A stretch of 16,887 nucleotides of DNA from Comamonas sp. Its GTDB lineage: Bacteria > Pseudomonadota > Gammaproteobacteria > Burkholderiales > Burkholderiaceae_C. Under the pieces are notes generated by a model that was not told the origin of the DNA, did not search any database, and saw only the letters and a list, made by a program, of their open reading frames with translations. The stretch covers positions 1 to 16,887 of the forward strand of contig JAFAIY010000115.1 of the NCBI GenBank assembly GCA_019236485.1, written 5' to 3'. Every line of letters starts with the position of its first letter. Positions within the stretch are counted from its first letter, which is position 1. Both the position numbers and the translations under genes were made by a program. Positions 1-11,410 of the stretch are shown piece by piece.

Positions 1-2352
1 GTGCACCCGCAGACCATAGAAGTCATACAGACCCGTGCCAAGCCTCTGGCGCTCGAGGTGCTGGTGGTCAACAGCAAGGAGGAATGGGAGGCCGCGCTGG
101 CCGGCGACTTCTTTGCGGCCCTCATCCAGTACCCGGCCTCCAGCGGCTGGGTCACTGACTGGAAGGCCGATGTCGAGACCATACATGCCAAGCACGCGGC
201 GGCGATCGTGGCGACCGACCTGCTGGCCCTGACCCTGCTCACGCCCCCGGGCGAATGGGGTGCCGATATCGTGGTCGGCAACAGCCAGCGCTTCGGCATG
301 CCCATGGGCGCCGGCGGCCCGCACGCGGCCTTCATGGCCTGCCGCGACGAGTACAAGCGCTCCCTGCCGGGCCGGCTGGTCGGCGTCAGCGTCGATGCGC
401 ATGGCAAGCCCGCCTACCGGCTGGCGCTACAGACGCGCGAGCAGCATATACGCCGCGAGAAAGCCACCTCCAATATCTGCACCGCCCAGGTGCTGCCGGC
501 CGTGATCGCCAGCATGTACGCGGTCTATCACGGCCCCCAGGGCCTGAGCCGCATCGCCCAGCGGGTGGCGCGCTTCACGGCCATCCTGAGCCGCGGCCTG
601 ACCCAGCTGGGCTTCGGCCAGCGCCACCACGGAACGGCTTTCGACACGCTGTGCCTGCATACCCAGGGCGCTACCGATTCGATAGTCGCCCGCGCACTGT
701 CCAGGGGCGTGAACCTGCGCCAGGCCTGGAAGGAATACATCTGCATCAGCCTGGACGAAACCACGACCCGCGCCGATGTTGAGCTGATCTGGAGCATCTT
801 CGCCAGGGATGGTGAAGAGCTGCCCAGCGTGGAGGCCATGGACGAAGGACCGACCTCGCTGATTCCCGAAAGCCTGCAGCGCAGCAGCCGCTATCTGACC
901 CACCCGGTCTTCAACACCCACCATTCCGAAACCGCCATGCTGCGCTATATACGCAGCCTCAGCGACAAGGATCTGGCGCTGGACCGCAGCATGATCCCGC
1001 TGGGCTCGTGCACCATGAAGCTCAACGCCACCAGCGAGATGATTCCCATCACCTGGCCCGAGTTCGCCGACGTCCACCCGTTTGCGCCGGCCGACCAGCT
1101 CCAGGGCTATGCCGAGCTGGACGCGCAGCTGCGCCGCTGGCTGTGCCAGGCCACGGGCTATGCGGGCATCAGCCTGCAGCCCAATGCGGGCTCCCAGGGC
1201 GAATACGCAGGCCTGCTGGCCATCAAGGCCTTTCATGATTCCAAGGGCCAGAACCACCGCAATATCTGCCTGATTCCCAGCAGCGCCCATGGCACCAATC
1301 CGGCCTCGGCGCATATGGTGGGCCTGAAAGTCGTGGTCACCAAATGCGACGACAACGGCAATGTGGACCTGGACGACCTGCGGGCCCATTGCGAAAAGCA
1401 CAGCGCCCACCTGGCTTGCGTGATGATCACCTACCCCAGCACGCACGGCGTGTTCGAGACCCAGGTGAAGCAGCTGTGCGAGCTGGTGCACAGCCATGGC
1501 GGCCGCGTCTATGTGGACGGCGCCAATATGAATGCACTGGTCGGCCTGGCCGCGCCCGGGGAGTTCGGCGGCGACGTCAGTCATCTGAATCTGCACAAGA
1601 CCTTCTGCATCCCCCACGGCGGCGGCGGCCCCGGCGTCGGCCCGGTCTGCGTGGTCGAGGACCTCGTGCCTTTCCTGCCCGGCCATGCCACAGCGGGCAT
1701 TGCGGGCCAGGTCGGCGCGGTCAGCGCCGCGCCGCTGGGCAACGCGGCCGTGCTGCCCATCAGCTGGATGTATATCCGCATGATGGGCGAGCCCGGCCTG
1801 AAGCTGGCGACCGAAACCGCGATCCTGAACGCCAACTACATCAGCGCCCGCCTGCAGCAGCATTTCCCCACGCTGTACGCAGGCGAGCACGGTCATGTGG
1901 CCCATGAATGCATTCTGGACCTGCGCCAGTTCAAGGACAGCTGCGGCGTGATGGCCGAGGATGTGGCCAAGCGCCTGATCGACTACGGCTTCCACGCGCC
2001 CACGCTGTCCTTTCCCGTGCCCAACACCTTGATGGTGGAGCCCACCGAAAGCGAAAGCCGGCACGAGCTCGACCGTTTCATCGAGGCCATGATCGCCATC
2101 CGCGGCGAGATTGCGGCCATAGAAGCCGGCGAGCTGCCGCGGGACGACAACCCGCTCAAGAATGCGCCCCATACCGCGCAAGCCCTGCTGGCCGCCGACT
2201 GGACCCATGACTACAGCCGCGAGGCTGCCGCCTACCCCCTGCCCGCGCTGCGCCACAGCAAGTACTGGAGCCCCGTGGGCCGGGTGGACAATGTCTACGG
2301 CGACCGCAATCTGTTCTGCAGCTGCGTGCCCATGGACGGCAACGAGGACTAG
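1..2352 (+). CDS. gcvP: Glycine dehydrogenase (decarboxylating), P protein of the glycine cleavage system, 5'-truncated
   Basis: P protein decarboxylates glycine with pyridoxal phosphate and passes the aminomethyl group to lipoyl-GcvH; it acts in the cytoplasm and feeds one-carbon metabolism. The frame is open from the first base, so the GTG at position 1 is an internal valine codon, not a start. About 783 residues are visible; full-length family members have roughly 950-970, so about 170-190 N-terminal residues lie outside. The glycine-rich PLP segment is clear: [16 protein letters not shown], with the presumed Schiff-base lysine at fragment residue 533 (codon 1597-1599). Other conserved stretches are [13 protein letters not shown] and [12 protein letters not shown]. 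The stop is TAG at 2350-2352. The usual partners gcvT and gcvH would be expected upstream, outside the window. I see no clear terminator before the next gene. The family call is very secure. Confidence 0.97.
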   Translation: MHPQTIEVIQTRAKPLALEVLVVNSKEEWEAALAGDFFAALIQYPASSGWVTDWKADVETIHAKHAAAIVATDLLALTLLTPPGEWGADIVVGNSQRFGMPMGAGGPHAAFMACRDEYKRSLPGRLVGVSVDAHGKPAYRLALQTREQHIRREKATSNICTAQVLPAVIASMYAVYHGPQGLSRIAQRVARFTAILSRGLTQLGFGQRHHGTAFDTLCLHTQGATDSIVARALSRGVNLRQAWKEYICISLDETTTRADVELIWSIFARDGEELPSVEAMDEGPTSLIPESLQRSSRYLTHPVFNTHHSETAMLRYIRSLSDKDLALDRSMIPLGSCTMKLNATSEMIPITWPEFADVHPFAPADQLQGYAELDAQLRRWLCQATGYAGISLQPNAGSQGEYAGLLAIKAFHDSKGQNHRNICLIPSSAHGTNPASAHMVGLKVVVTKCDDNGNVDLDDLRAHCEKHSAHLACVMITYPSTHGVFETQVKQLCELVHSHGGRVYVDGANMNALVGLAAPGEFGGDVSHLNLHKTFCIPHGGGGPGVGPVCVVEDLVPFLPGHATAGIAGQVGAVSAAPLGNAAVLPISWMYIRMMGEPGLKLATETAILNANYISARLQQHFPTLYAGEHGHVAHECILDLRQFKDSCGVMAEDVAKRLIDYGFHAPTLSFPVPNTLMVEPTESESRHELDRFIEAMIAIRGEIAAIEAGELPRDDNPLKNAPHTAQALLAADWTHDYSREAAAYPLPALRHSKYWSPVGRVDNVYGDRNLFCSCVPMDGNED

Positions 2353-2413
2353 GGGCTTCCCGGCAGCGCAGCCGCAGTGGCGACCGCCTCAGTTCCCGTA
2401 AAAGTGTGCAGCC

Positions 2414-2442
2414 TTGTTGCCGGCCGCGTACGCGCTTACACT
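2414..2442 (+). promoter_or_regulatory. Candidate sigma-70 promoter of the hybrid kinase-rluA pair
   Basis: A -35-like TTGTTG (2414-2419) and a -10-like TACACT (2437-2442) are separated by exactly 17 bp. Transcription would start near 2449, about 37 nt before the preferred ATG at 2486. The box quality is moderate and no operator is visible, so this is a sequence-pattern call only. Confidence 0.4.
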
Positions 2443-2485
2443 GCGCGTGTTTCCCGCTTACCGGGCCTGCACCCCCATTTGCCTC

Positions 2486-4660
2486 ATGAGCAGCCCTGCC
2501 GCCGCCACACCCGATCCCGCCGAAGCCCTGGACATTCTCCCTCTGCACGCACTTCTGGCGCCGGGGACTGCGCCACCGGCACTGGCCACCCAGATCCGCC
2601 CCATAGTTCCCGAGGACGACGACCCGCTGCAGGCCCTGGTCGCGGAGCTGCGCAACTACCAGCGCGAGCTGGAGCTGCAGAACGAGGTGCTCAACTACAG
2701 CCAGGCCGTGGCCGAAAGCGCCTCGGAGCGCTTCGAGACCTTGTTTGCCAGCATTCCGCTGCCGCTGCTGGTGGTCGATGAATACGATATGGTGGTCCAG
2801 GCCAATGCCATGGCCCACCGCGCGTTCCAGCCCACGGAAAAAGACCGGCTGCTGGTCAACTTCAAGCCCTTTGTCCATGCCCAGGACAAGGAGCGCGTGC
2901 TCGAGGCCTTCGCCCAGGCCCAGGCCTCGGGCCGCGCCGAGCTCCACGAGGTGGCGTTCGACATCACCGAAGGCCATCAGCTCTGCGGCGATCTGCATGT
3001 GGCCGGCGTGGCCGTACCCCAGCAAAGCGGCCCGCCCACTTGGCAATATCTGTGCGCCGTGGTCAATCAAGGCCCTTTGCTGGCCGAGCGCAAGACGCTG
3101 CAGGAGCGCAACCAGCAGCTCTACGCCAGCGAGCGGCGGCTGGAATCCGTCATCAATTCGGCGCTGGACGCCATCATCTGCGTCGACAGAAACCAGCGCA
3201 TCACCGTGTTCAACCCCGCGGCGGCGGCGCTGTTCCTGTGCTCGCCGCAGGATGCGCTGGGCAGCCCGCTGGAGCGCTTTCTGCCCGACGCCTCGCGCGC
3301 GCTGGCCTTTGCGCAGCTGACCACCCAGGCCGTGCTCGGCGAGATGACGGGCATGACCGCCAGCGGCCATGACATACCGGTCGAGGTCAGCGTCTCCTTC
3401 GAGCACCACAGCAGCGGCGACACCACCACCATTTTTGCGCGCGACCTGACCAGCCGCAAACGCGCCGAAGCCCAGCGCGGAGCGCTGGAAAACCAGCTGC
3501 GCGAGTCGCACAAGATGCAGGCCGTGGGCACCATGGCCGGCGGCATTGCGCACGACTTCAACAATATCGTGGGCGCCATCCTGGGCAATGTGGAGCTCGC
3601 CAAGGCCGACTGCCTGGACAACCCCGCGGCGCTGGAAAGCCTGCGCGAGATCGAGAAGGCCGGTCGCCGCGCGCGCGACCTGGTGCGCCAGATCCTGACC
3701 TTCAGCCGCAACGACAAGCCCGAGCGCCGCCCCGTGCAGATACGCGAGGTCATGCACGACACGGCCAGGCTGCTGCGCGTGTCGCTGCCACCGGCCATAG
3801 AGCTGCAGGTGCACGAGCCCGACGCCGACCTGCCCCCGCTCATGGCCGATCCCACGCAGGTGGAGCAGGCGCTGTTCAACCTCTGCAACAACGCCATGCA
3901 GGCCCTGGGCGAGGAACGCGGCAGCATCCAGATGAAGGCCTTGTGCGTGGCGCCCGACAGCTATCAATGCGAGCGCATGGGCCTGGCCGTGGCCGAATAC
4001 ATGGTCTTCATGGTCCAGGACTCGGGTCCCGGCATGGATGCGGCCACCCAGCGCCGCATCTTCGAGCCCTTTTTCACCACCAAGCCCGTGGGCCAGGGCA
4101 CGGGCCTGGGCCTGGCCGTGGTCCATGGCGTGATGCGCACCCACGGCGGCGCCGTGGACGTGCACAGCGAGCCCGGCCAGGGCAGCTGCTTCACGCTGTA
4201 TTTCCCGCTGGGCGGCATGCCTGCGGAGGCCTCGCCCCCCAGCAGCACGCCACAGGCCGCGCCGCCCGCGGCCCAGCCGCCTGCCGCGGCAGCCGCGCGC
4301 CATGTGATGTATGTGGACGACGACCAGGCCCTGGTGTTTCTGTTCCAGCGCCTGCTGCGCCGCCGCGGCTACCAGGTCAGCGGCTTCAACGACCCGCATG
4401 CAGCCGTGGCCGCGCTGCGCGACGATCCCGCGCGCTTCGATCTGCTGGTCACCGACTACAACATGCCGGGCTTCAGCGGCGTCGACCTGCTGACCCAGGC
4501 CCTGCAGATCAACCCCGGCCTGCCCGTGGCCCTGGCCTCGGGCTATGTGACCGCCGAGATCGAACAGGCGGCGCTGGCCGCCGGCGCCAAGGCCTTGATC
4601 CACAAGCCCAATGACGTGCAGGAGTTCTGCGCCACGGTCCACGAGCTGCTGAACCCATGA
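2486..4660 (+). CDS. Cytoplasmic PAS-PAS hybrid sensor histidine kinase with C-terminal receiver domain
   Basis: A two-component hybrid kinase of 724 aa from ATG 2486. A TTG at 2414 would add 24 residues but lies on the candidate -35 box, so I prefer 2486. Order: an N-terminal coiled-coil-like stretch (about 48-75, with RNYQRELELQNE); PAS 1 (about 81-190); PAS 2 (about 215-330); HisKA with GGIAHDFNN, phospho-acceptor His356; an HATPase domain with N box (FNLCNNAMQAL), G1 (DSGPGMD, about 513) and G2 (GQGTGLGLAVVHG); an Ala/Pro-rich linker (about 575-606); and a receiver domain with acidic cluster D611-D613, phospho-acceptor Asp657 (TDYNMPG) and Lys707. No signal peptide or membrane segment is visible, so it probably senses a cytoplasmic cue through PAS. 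No HPt domain or output regulator is adjacent, so its partner is unknown. The last 4 nt overlap the rluA-like gene. Confidence 0.93.
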   Translation: MSSPAAATPDPAEALDILPLHALLAPGTAPPALATQIRPIVPEDDDPLQALVAELRNYQRELELQNEVLNYSQAVAESASERFETLFASIPLPLLVVDEYDMVVQANAMAHRAFQPTEKDRLLVNFKPFVHAQDKERVLEAFAQAQASGRAELHEVAFDITEGHQLCGDLHVAGVAVPQQSGPPTWQYLCAVVNQGPLLAERKTLQERNQQLYASERRLESVINSALDAIICVDRNQRITVFNPAAAALFLCSPQDALGSPLERFLPDASRALAFAQLTTQAVLGEMTGMTASGHDIPVEVSVSFEHHSSGDTTTIFARDLTSRKRAEAQRGALENQLRESHKMQAVGTMAGGIAHDFNNIVGAILGNVELAKADCLDNPAALESLREIEKAGRRARDLVRQILTFSRNDKPERRPVQIREVMHDTARLLRVSLPPAIELQVHEPDADLPPLMADPTQVEQALFNLCNNAMQALGEERGSIQMKALCVAPDSYQCERMGLAVAEYMVFMVQDSGPGMDAATQRRIFEPFFTTKPVGQGTGLGLAVVHGVMRTHGGAVDVHSEPGQGSCFTLYFPLGGMPAEASPPSSTPQAAPPAAQPPAAAAARHVMYVDDDQALVFLFQRLLRRRGYQVSGFNDPHAAVAALRDDPARFDLLVTDYNMPGFSGVDLLTQALQINPGLPVALASGYVTAEIEQAALAAGAKALIHKPNDVQEFCATVHELLNP

Positions 4661-5322
4661 ACCGGCCCGTCTGCCACTACGAGGACGAGTCCCTGCTGGT
4701 GCTCGAGAAGCCATCGGGCCTGCTGTGTGTGCCCGGCCGCGGCCCCGACAAGCAGGACTGCCTGAGCCTGCGCGCCCAGCAGCACTGGCCCGATGCGCTC
4801 ATCGTCCATCGGCTCGACCAGGCCACCTCGGGCCTGCTCATCATGGCGCGCAGCCTAGCCGTGCAGCGCCAGCTGAGCCAAGCCTTCGCCGACCGGCTGG
4901 TGCACAAGCGCTATATCGCCGTGGTCGCGGGCCGGCTGCAGGAGTCGCCGGAGAGCGCCGATGACCAGGGCTGGCAGTGCGTAGACCTGCCCATAGCCGC
5001 CGACTGGGAGCGGCGCCCGCTGCGCGTCATCGACCACCAAAACGGCAAAAGCAGCCAGACCCTGTGGCGGGTCCTCGCCCATCAGAGCGGCCCCGAGGGC
5101 CTGGACTGCACGCGCGTGCTGCTCAGCCCCCTCACGGGCCGCACCCACCAGTTGCGCCTGCACATGGCGGCCCTGGGCCATGCCATGCTCGGGGATGCGC
5201 TGTATGCGGGCGAAGCGCTGGCGCGCAGCACGCCGCGGCTGCTGCTGCATGCTGCAGCGCTGGAGTTTGTGCACCCGGTCAGCGGCCAGCCGCTGAGGCT
5301 GGAATCCGCGCCCGAGTTTTAA
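4657..5322 (+). CDS. rluA: RluA-family RNA pseudouridine synthase
   Basis: The product converts specific uridines to pseudouridine in structured RNA. The E. coli namesake RluA modifies 23S rRNA U746 and tRNA U32, and the 221-aa length fits that short subgroup (E. coli RluA is 219 aa) without the S4 domain of RluC/RluD. The catalytic motif HRLDQATSGLLIMA is present, with the nucleophilic aspartate at residue 54. The C-terminal family motif GRTHQLRLHMAALGHAMLGD is also clear. The ATG overlaps the kinase stop codon as ATGA (4657-4660), and no good Shine-Dalgarno stands alone, so translation is probably coupled to the kinase. The exact target RNA cannot be read from sequence. The family is certain; the symbol is the closest match by length and motif rather than proven orthology. 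Confidence 0.92.
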   Translation: MNRPVCHYEDESLLVLEKPSGLLCVPGRGPDKQDCLSLRAQQHWPDALIVHRLDQATSGLLIMARSLAVQRQLSQAFADRLVHKRYIAVVAGRLQESPESADDQGWQCVDLPIAADWERRPLRVIDHQNGKSSQTLWRVLAHQSGPEGLDCTRVLLSPLTGRTHQLRLHMAALGHAMLGDALYAGEALARSTPRLLLHAAALEFVHPVSGQPLRLESAPEF

Positions 5323-5647
5323 TCCGCGTCAAACCCGCGGCAGGCCCGGCATGCACAAAGTTGCTGCGCTGCAACAAAAATAGCACGAAGACGGCAACAA
5401 CCTTGGCTGGCGCTCTGTTTTTGCGGCCGGCGGCCGCCCGGGCAGATATTTCAAAAAGAAACACGGCTCAAGGCAGGGCCTTGCGGCGCGGGCTGCTATG
5501 CAGTGCGTAGCAAAAACCCAGGCGTCACGCCAGCCCCTGCATTCCCTGTTGCCATGGACAACCACTCGTTTAATCTGGCCTTCTTTTCGCGGCCCGTGCT
5601 TTGGCGCCGCGTTTCTAGAACGCTTACCGACGTTGAAGGAAGTCCAT
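5323..5647 (+). other. 325-bp non-coding leader between rluA and livK
   Basis: No convincing gene is seen here. An open frame running into livK from 5498 is an upstream extension that precedes a perfect livK ribosome site and signal peptide, so I do not count it as coding. Structures seen: a short dyad GTTGC/GCAAC at 5360-5375; a palindrome GCGGCC-GGC-GGCCGC at 5423-5437 without a U tract on either strand; an imperfect dyad at 5494-5512 (TGCTATGC/GCGTAGCA with one wobble); and a weak promoter-like pair, TTGCCA at 5549-5554 and TAATCT at 5571-5576 (16 bp apart). The livK promoter must lie somewhere here or upstream, but I cannot place it with confidence. Confidence 0.5.
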
Positions 5648-6766
5648 ATGAACGTTCCGTTCCGCATGCAGACCGTTGTTGCAGCCCTGGGCCTGGCCGG
5701 CGCTGCCCTGTTCTCCACAGCGCATGCCCAAATCAAGATCGCCATGGTGGTGCCCACGACCGGCCCGCTGACCCAGTACGGCGACATGGTCAAGGAAGGC
5801 GCAATGACCGCCGTCGAAATGGCCAATGCGGCCGGCGGCATCGGCGGCAAGAAGATCGAATTGGTGCCCGTGGACGATGCCTGCGAACCCAAGCAGGGCC
5901 CTGTGGCCGCCAACCGCGTGGTCAACAGCAAGATTGGCTATGTGATCGGCCCCGTGTGCTCGGGCGCCTCGATCGCCGCCGCTCCCATCTACAACAACGA
6001 AGGCGTGGTGGTGGTGACCCCCTCCGCGACCTCGCCCGCGCTGACCGACGGCAAGAACTACCACTTCATCTTCCGCACCATCGGCCGCGATGACCAGCAA
6101 GGCCCTGCGGCCGCCAAGTTCATCATCGAGAAGATCAAGCCCAAGAAGGTTGCAGTGCTGCACGACAAGCAGTCCTACGGCCAGGGCATCGCCTCCTCGG
6201 TGCGCGACGACCTGAAGAAGGCCAATGTGGCCGTGGCCCTGTTCGAAGGCATCAATGCCGGCGACAGCGACTACTCCGCCGTGATCACCAAGCTCAAGAG
6301 CGCGGGCGTGGACTTTGTCTACTACGGCGGCTACCACCCCGAAATGGGCCTGCTGCTGCGCCAGGCCGCCGAGCAAGGCCTTAAGGTCAAGATGATGGGC
6401 CCCGAAGGCGTGGGCAACCCCGAAGTCAACGCCATTGCCGGCCCCGCCGTCGAAGGCATGCTGGTGACCCTGCCCGCCGACTTCGCCGCCAACCCCAAGA
6501 ACGCCGCCGTGGTCAAGGCCTTCCAGGACAAGAAGCGCAATGCTTCGGGTGCCTTCCAGCTGACCTCGTTCGCTGCCGCCCAGTCCCTGCTGGCCGCCAT
6601 CAAGGCCGCTGGCGACAATCCCGCCAAGGTCGCCGACTGGATGCACAAGTCCAATGTCGACACCGTGCTGGGCCCCGTGTCCTGGAACAAGCAGGGCGAC
6701 CTGAATTCCTTCGACTTCCAGGTGTTCCAGTGGCATAAGGACGGCAGCAAGTCCATCGCCAAGTAA
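5648..6766 (+). CDS. livK: Branched-chain amino acid ABC transporter, periplasmic substrate-binding protein
   Basis: Periplasmic ligand-binding component (LivJ/LivK, Peripla_BP_6 type) of the ABC importer encoded by the following four genes. It is 372 aa from ATG 5648, chosen because GAAGGA (5635-5640) sits 7 nt upstream and the N-terminus is a clean Sec signal peptide: a short basic start, a hydrophobic core (VVAALGLAGAALF) and a cleavage site near STAHA|QIKIAM. The mature start IKIAMVVPTTGPLTQYG and the segment CEPKQGPVAANRVV...GPVCSGAS, with the paired cysteines typical of this family, are visible. It is first in the operon, as in E. coli livKHMGF. The family also binds other small ligands (amides, aromatic acids), so leucine-type specificity is an inference from synteny. 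A 101-nt gap with a terminator-like hairpin separates it from livH. Confidence 0.93.
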   Translation: MNVPFRMQTVVAALGLAGAALFSTAHAQIKIAMVVPTTGPLTQYGDMVKEGAMTAVEMANAAGGIGGKKIELVPVDDACEPKQGPVAANRVVNSKIGYVIGPVCSGASIAAAPIYNNEGVVVVTPSATSPALTDGKNYHFIFRTIGRDDQQGPAAAKFIIEKIKPKKVAVLHDKQSYGQGIASSVRDDLKKANVAVALFEGINAGDSDYSAVITKLKSAGVDFVYYGGYHPEMGLLLRQAAEQGLKVKMMGPEGVGNPEVNAIAGPAVEGMLVTLPADFAANPKNAAVVKAFQDKKRNASGAFQLTSFAAAQSLLAAIKAAGDNPAKVADWMHKSNVDTVLGPVSWNKQGDLNSFDFQVFQWHKDGSKSIAK

Positions 6767-6794
6767 TCCCACCACCGCCTTCCGGAGCGCGTAT

Positions 6795-6845
6795 GGCCCA
6801 GGCCGTAGGCCTCCGGATGCTTGCTATCTGGCCCTCGGGCCTTTT
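6795..6845 (+). promoter_or_regulatory. Terminator-like hairpin between livK and livH (possible attenuator)
   Basis: GGCCC (6830-6834), a TC loop and GGGCC (6837-6841) are followed by TTTT (6842-6845). The second arm can alternatively pair with GGCCC at 6795-6799 to make a longer stem. The 2-nt loop makes the short form strained, so the long form is likelier. Such a structure would reduce readthrough, giving more binding protein than permease. This is an inference from sequence only. Confidence 0.35.
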
Positions 6846-6867
6846 CCTGTTTAAACGGTGGCATTGC

Positions 6868-7793
<926 letters not shown>

Positions 7794-7794
<1 letters not shown>

Positions 7795-9032
7795 TGAAAT
7801 ACAGCTTTTCCTCCGCTTTGCGCAATGCGCTGATCGCCGCGGTGATGACGGCCATCGTCGTCGCCCCCATCTTCAGCCTGCACCTGGAGCGCGCCGGGGT
7901 GCGCACCATCATCGTCCCCGACTGGCGCATGACGGCCTGGGCCTGCCTGGCGGTGTTTGTGGTGCAGATGCTCAAGCCGCTGCTGGCCGGCAAGCTGCCC
8001 AAGCCCAACCTGCCCGCCCTGCCCGAGGTGAAATCCAGCACCCGCCATGTGCTGATCTTCGTGGCGCTGATGATGGCCGCCTCCTGGCCCTTCTTCGCGG
8101 GCCGCAACGCTGTGGACATCGCGACGCTGGCCCTGATCTACGTGATGCTGGGCCTGGGCCTGAACGTGGTCGTGGGTTTTGCGGGTCTGCTGGACCTGGG
8201 CTTCGTGGGCTTCTATGCCGTGGGCGCCTACACCTATGCGCTGCTGTTCCACTGGGCCGGCTGGAGCTTCTGGGAGGCGCTGCCCTTCGCGGGCCTGGCC
8301 TCGGCGACCTTCGGCTTCGTGCTGGGCTTTCCGGTGCTGCGCCTGCGCGGCGACTATCTGGCCATCGTGACGCTGGGCTTCGGTGAAATCATCCGCCTGC
8401 TGCTGACCAATCTGACCAGCTTCACGGGCGGACCCGACGGCATCTCCAGCATTCCCAAGCCCACGGCCCTGGGCCTGCCCATGACGCGCTCGCCGCTGAC
8501 CGAGGGCGGCACCACCTTCCACCAGTTCCTGGGGCTGGAGTTCAACTCCATGCACACGGTGATCTTCGTCTATCTGATGGCGCTGCTGCTGGCCATGGTG
8601 ACGCTGTTCATCAGCAGCCGCCTGATCCGCATGCCCATAGGCCGCGCCTGGGAGGCGCTGCGCGAAGACGAGATCGCCTGCCGCTCGCTGGGCCTGAACC
8701 CCATGAAGATCAAGCTCTCGGCCTTCACGCTGGGCGCCATGTTCGCGGGCTTCGGTGGCGCCTTCTTTGCGGCGCGCCAGGGCATAGTCAATCCCGAATC
8801 CTTCACCTTCATCGAGTCGGCCCTGATCCTGGCCATCGTGGTGCTGGGCGGCATGGGCTCCATGCTGGGCGTGATTGTGGCGGCCCTGATCCTGACCGTG
8901 CTACCCGAGCTGGCGCGGGAATTCTCGGAATACCGCATGCTGATCTTCGGCCTGGTCATGATTCTGATGATGATCTGGCGCCCTCAAGGCCTGCTTCCCG
9001 TGAAGCGCCGCCAAGTGAAGGTGCCCTCATGA
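7794..9032 (+). CDS. livM: Branched-chain amino acid ABC transporter permease LivM
   Basis: Second inner-membrane permease subunit, 412 aa. The N-terminal part of roughly 100 residues, with hydrophobic segments and a cytoplasmic-looking [13 protein letters not shown] stretch, resembles the extra N-terminal domain of the LivHM type rather than the shorter permeases of the family. The conserved core includes [20 protein letters not shown], then [20 protein letters not shown] and the coupling region [20 protein letters not shown]. The ATG at 7794 overlaps the livH stop by one base. The following livG starts after a 55-bp gap with no terminator, so it should be on the same transcript. Confidence 0.94.
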
Positions 9033-9087
9033 CACCCTGCTTTACCGCTCTCATTTTGATAACTACAACCACAAGCAGGACAGACGC

Positions 9088-10568
<1,481 letters not shown>

Positions 10569-10587
10569 GCCGCCTTCCCGCTGAGCC

Positions 10588-10627
10588 CAGCCCCGGCCGA
10601 TGCGAATCGCCCGGGGCTGTTTTTTTT
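10588..10627 (+). terminator. Intrinsic terminator of the livKHMGF operon
   Basis: The stem CAGCCCCGG (10588-10596) pairs with CCGGGGCTG (10611-10619). After one C/C mismatch the inner CGAT and ATCG also pair around a GCGA loop. Eight T residues follow (10620-10627). This is a textbook rho-independent terminator oriented for plus-strand transcription. Confidence 0.93.
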
Positions 10628-10642
10628 GTCATGAATCGCCCC

Positions 10643-10648
10643 TAAGAT
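10643..10648 (+). promoter_or_regulatory. -10-like box of the SDR gene, suggesting a leaderless transcript
   Basis: TAAGAT ends 7 nt before the A of the SDR start codon at 10655, so transcription would start at or next to the ATG. No Shine-Dalgarno is present before that ATG. A -35 element at 17-bp spacing would fall inside the T tract of the liv terminator. This arrangement is inferred, not proven. Confidence 0.35.
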
Positions 10649-10654
10649 GCGCAT

Positions 10655-11410
10655 ATGACCAAGCATTTGACGATTCTGACGGGCGGCTCGCGCGGCATGG
10701 GGCTGGCCATGGGCCAGCAGCTGCTGCAAAAAGGCCACCATGTGCTGAGCATCGCGCGCAAGACCAGCCCCGAGCTGGCCGCGTTTGCCGCCACGCCCCA
10801 GCAGTTGCTGCAGTGGGAACAGGACCTGGCGCAGAGCGCCACCGCCGCCCAGCGCCTGGCGACCTGGCTGGGCACGCTCAACAGCCGCGACTGGGTCAGC
10901 CTCACGCTGATCAACAACGCCGGCACGATCCCGCAGATCGCGCCGCTGTCGCAGCTGCCCGCGGCCGAGATGATCCACGCGCTGCGCGTGGGCCTCGAGG
11001 CCCCCATGGCCATGACCGCCGCGTTTCTGGCCGCCACCGAGAACTGGACCCTGCCGCGCAAGGTGCTCAACATCTCTTCGGGCCTGGGCCGCCGCGCCAT
11101 GGCTTCCCAGGCCAGCTATTGCACGGCCAAGGCGGGCATGGACCAGTTCAGCAGCTGCGTGGCGCTCGAGGAAGCGGCCAAGCCCCATGGCGCGCGCATC
11201 GTCTCGCTAGCCCCGGGCGTGATCGATACCGAGATGCAGCTGCAGCTGCGCAGCGCGCAAAGCGGCGACTTTCCCGATGTGGAGCGCTTTGCCCAGCTGC
11301 ATGCAGCGGGCCAGCTGACTTCGACCCAGGACGCGGCCGCGCGCGTGCTCGCCTGGCTAGACAGGCCCGACTTCGGCGCGCAGGTCGTGGCCGATGTGCG
11401 CCAACCCTGA
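10655..11410 (+). CDS. SDR-family NAD(P)-dependent oxidoreductase, benzil/sepiapterin reductase-like
   Basis: A classical short-chain dehydrogenase/reductase of 251 aa, cytoplasmic. The cofactor motif TGGSRGMG is at 9-16, the structural motif NNAG at 87-90, and the catalytic residues are Ser141/142, Tyr155 and Lys159 in YCTAKAG. The segments LINNAGT, VLNISSGLGRR and SLAPGVIDTEMQLQLR resemble, from memory, the Bacillus YueD/(S)-benzoin-forming benzil reductase group, which is related to sepiapterin reductase; that suggests a carbonyl reductase. An Arg after the first Gly-Ser of the cofactor loop hints at NADP(H). The natural substrate cannot be read from sequence. It stands alone between the liv terminator and a long non-coding stretch. 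Start ATG 10655 follows a -10-like box with no ribosome site. Confidence 0.9.
   Translation: MTKHLTILTGGSRGMGLAMGQQLLQKGHHVLSIARKTSPELAAFAATPQQLLQWEQDLAQSATAAQRLATWLGTLNSRDWVSLTLINNAGTIPQIAPLSQLPAAEMIHALRVGLEAPMAMTAAFLAATENWTLPRKVLNISSGLGRRAMASQASYCTAKAGMDQFSSCVALEEAAKPHGARIVSLAPGVIDTEMQLQLRSAQSGDFPDVERFAQLHAAGQLTSTQDAAARVLAWLDRPDFGAQVVADVRQP

Noticed and set aside
427..2256. Long open frame on the minus strand (about 609 codons) opposite gcvP
   Set aside because: It lies fully inside gcvP. Its translation is rich in Gly, Ala, His and Gln and has no family motif. This is a normal shadow of GC-rich coding on the other strand.
2156..4714. Minus-strand open frame of about 850 codons opposite the hybrid kinase
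   Set aside because: It runs antisense to a clear kinase with all its domains, is of low-complexity Gly/Arg/His composition, and has no recognisable domain or ribosome site.
5360..5375. GTTGC/GCAAC dyad as a PhaR-type (phasin regulator) site
   Set aside because: It only loosely resembles sites I remember, and no polyhydroxyalkanoate gene is near, so the assignment would be guesswork.
5423..5437. GC-only palindrome GCGGCC-GGC-GGCCGC as a terminator after rluA
   Set aside because: No T tract follows it in either direction, so it does not meet the pattern of an intrinsic terminator.
5624..6775. Minus-strand open frame opposite livK
   Set aside because: Antisense shadow of an evident binding protein; composition dominated by Gly, His, Val and Asp runs.
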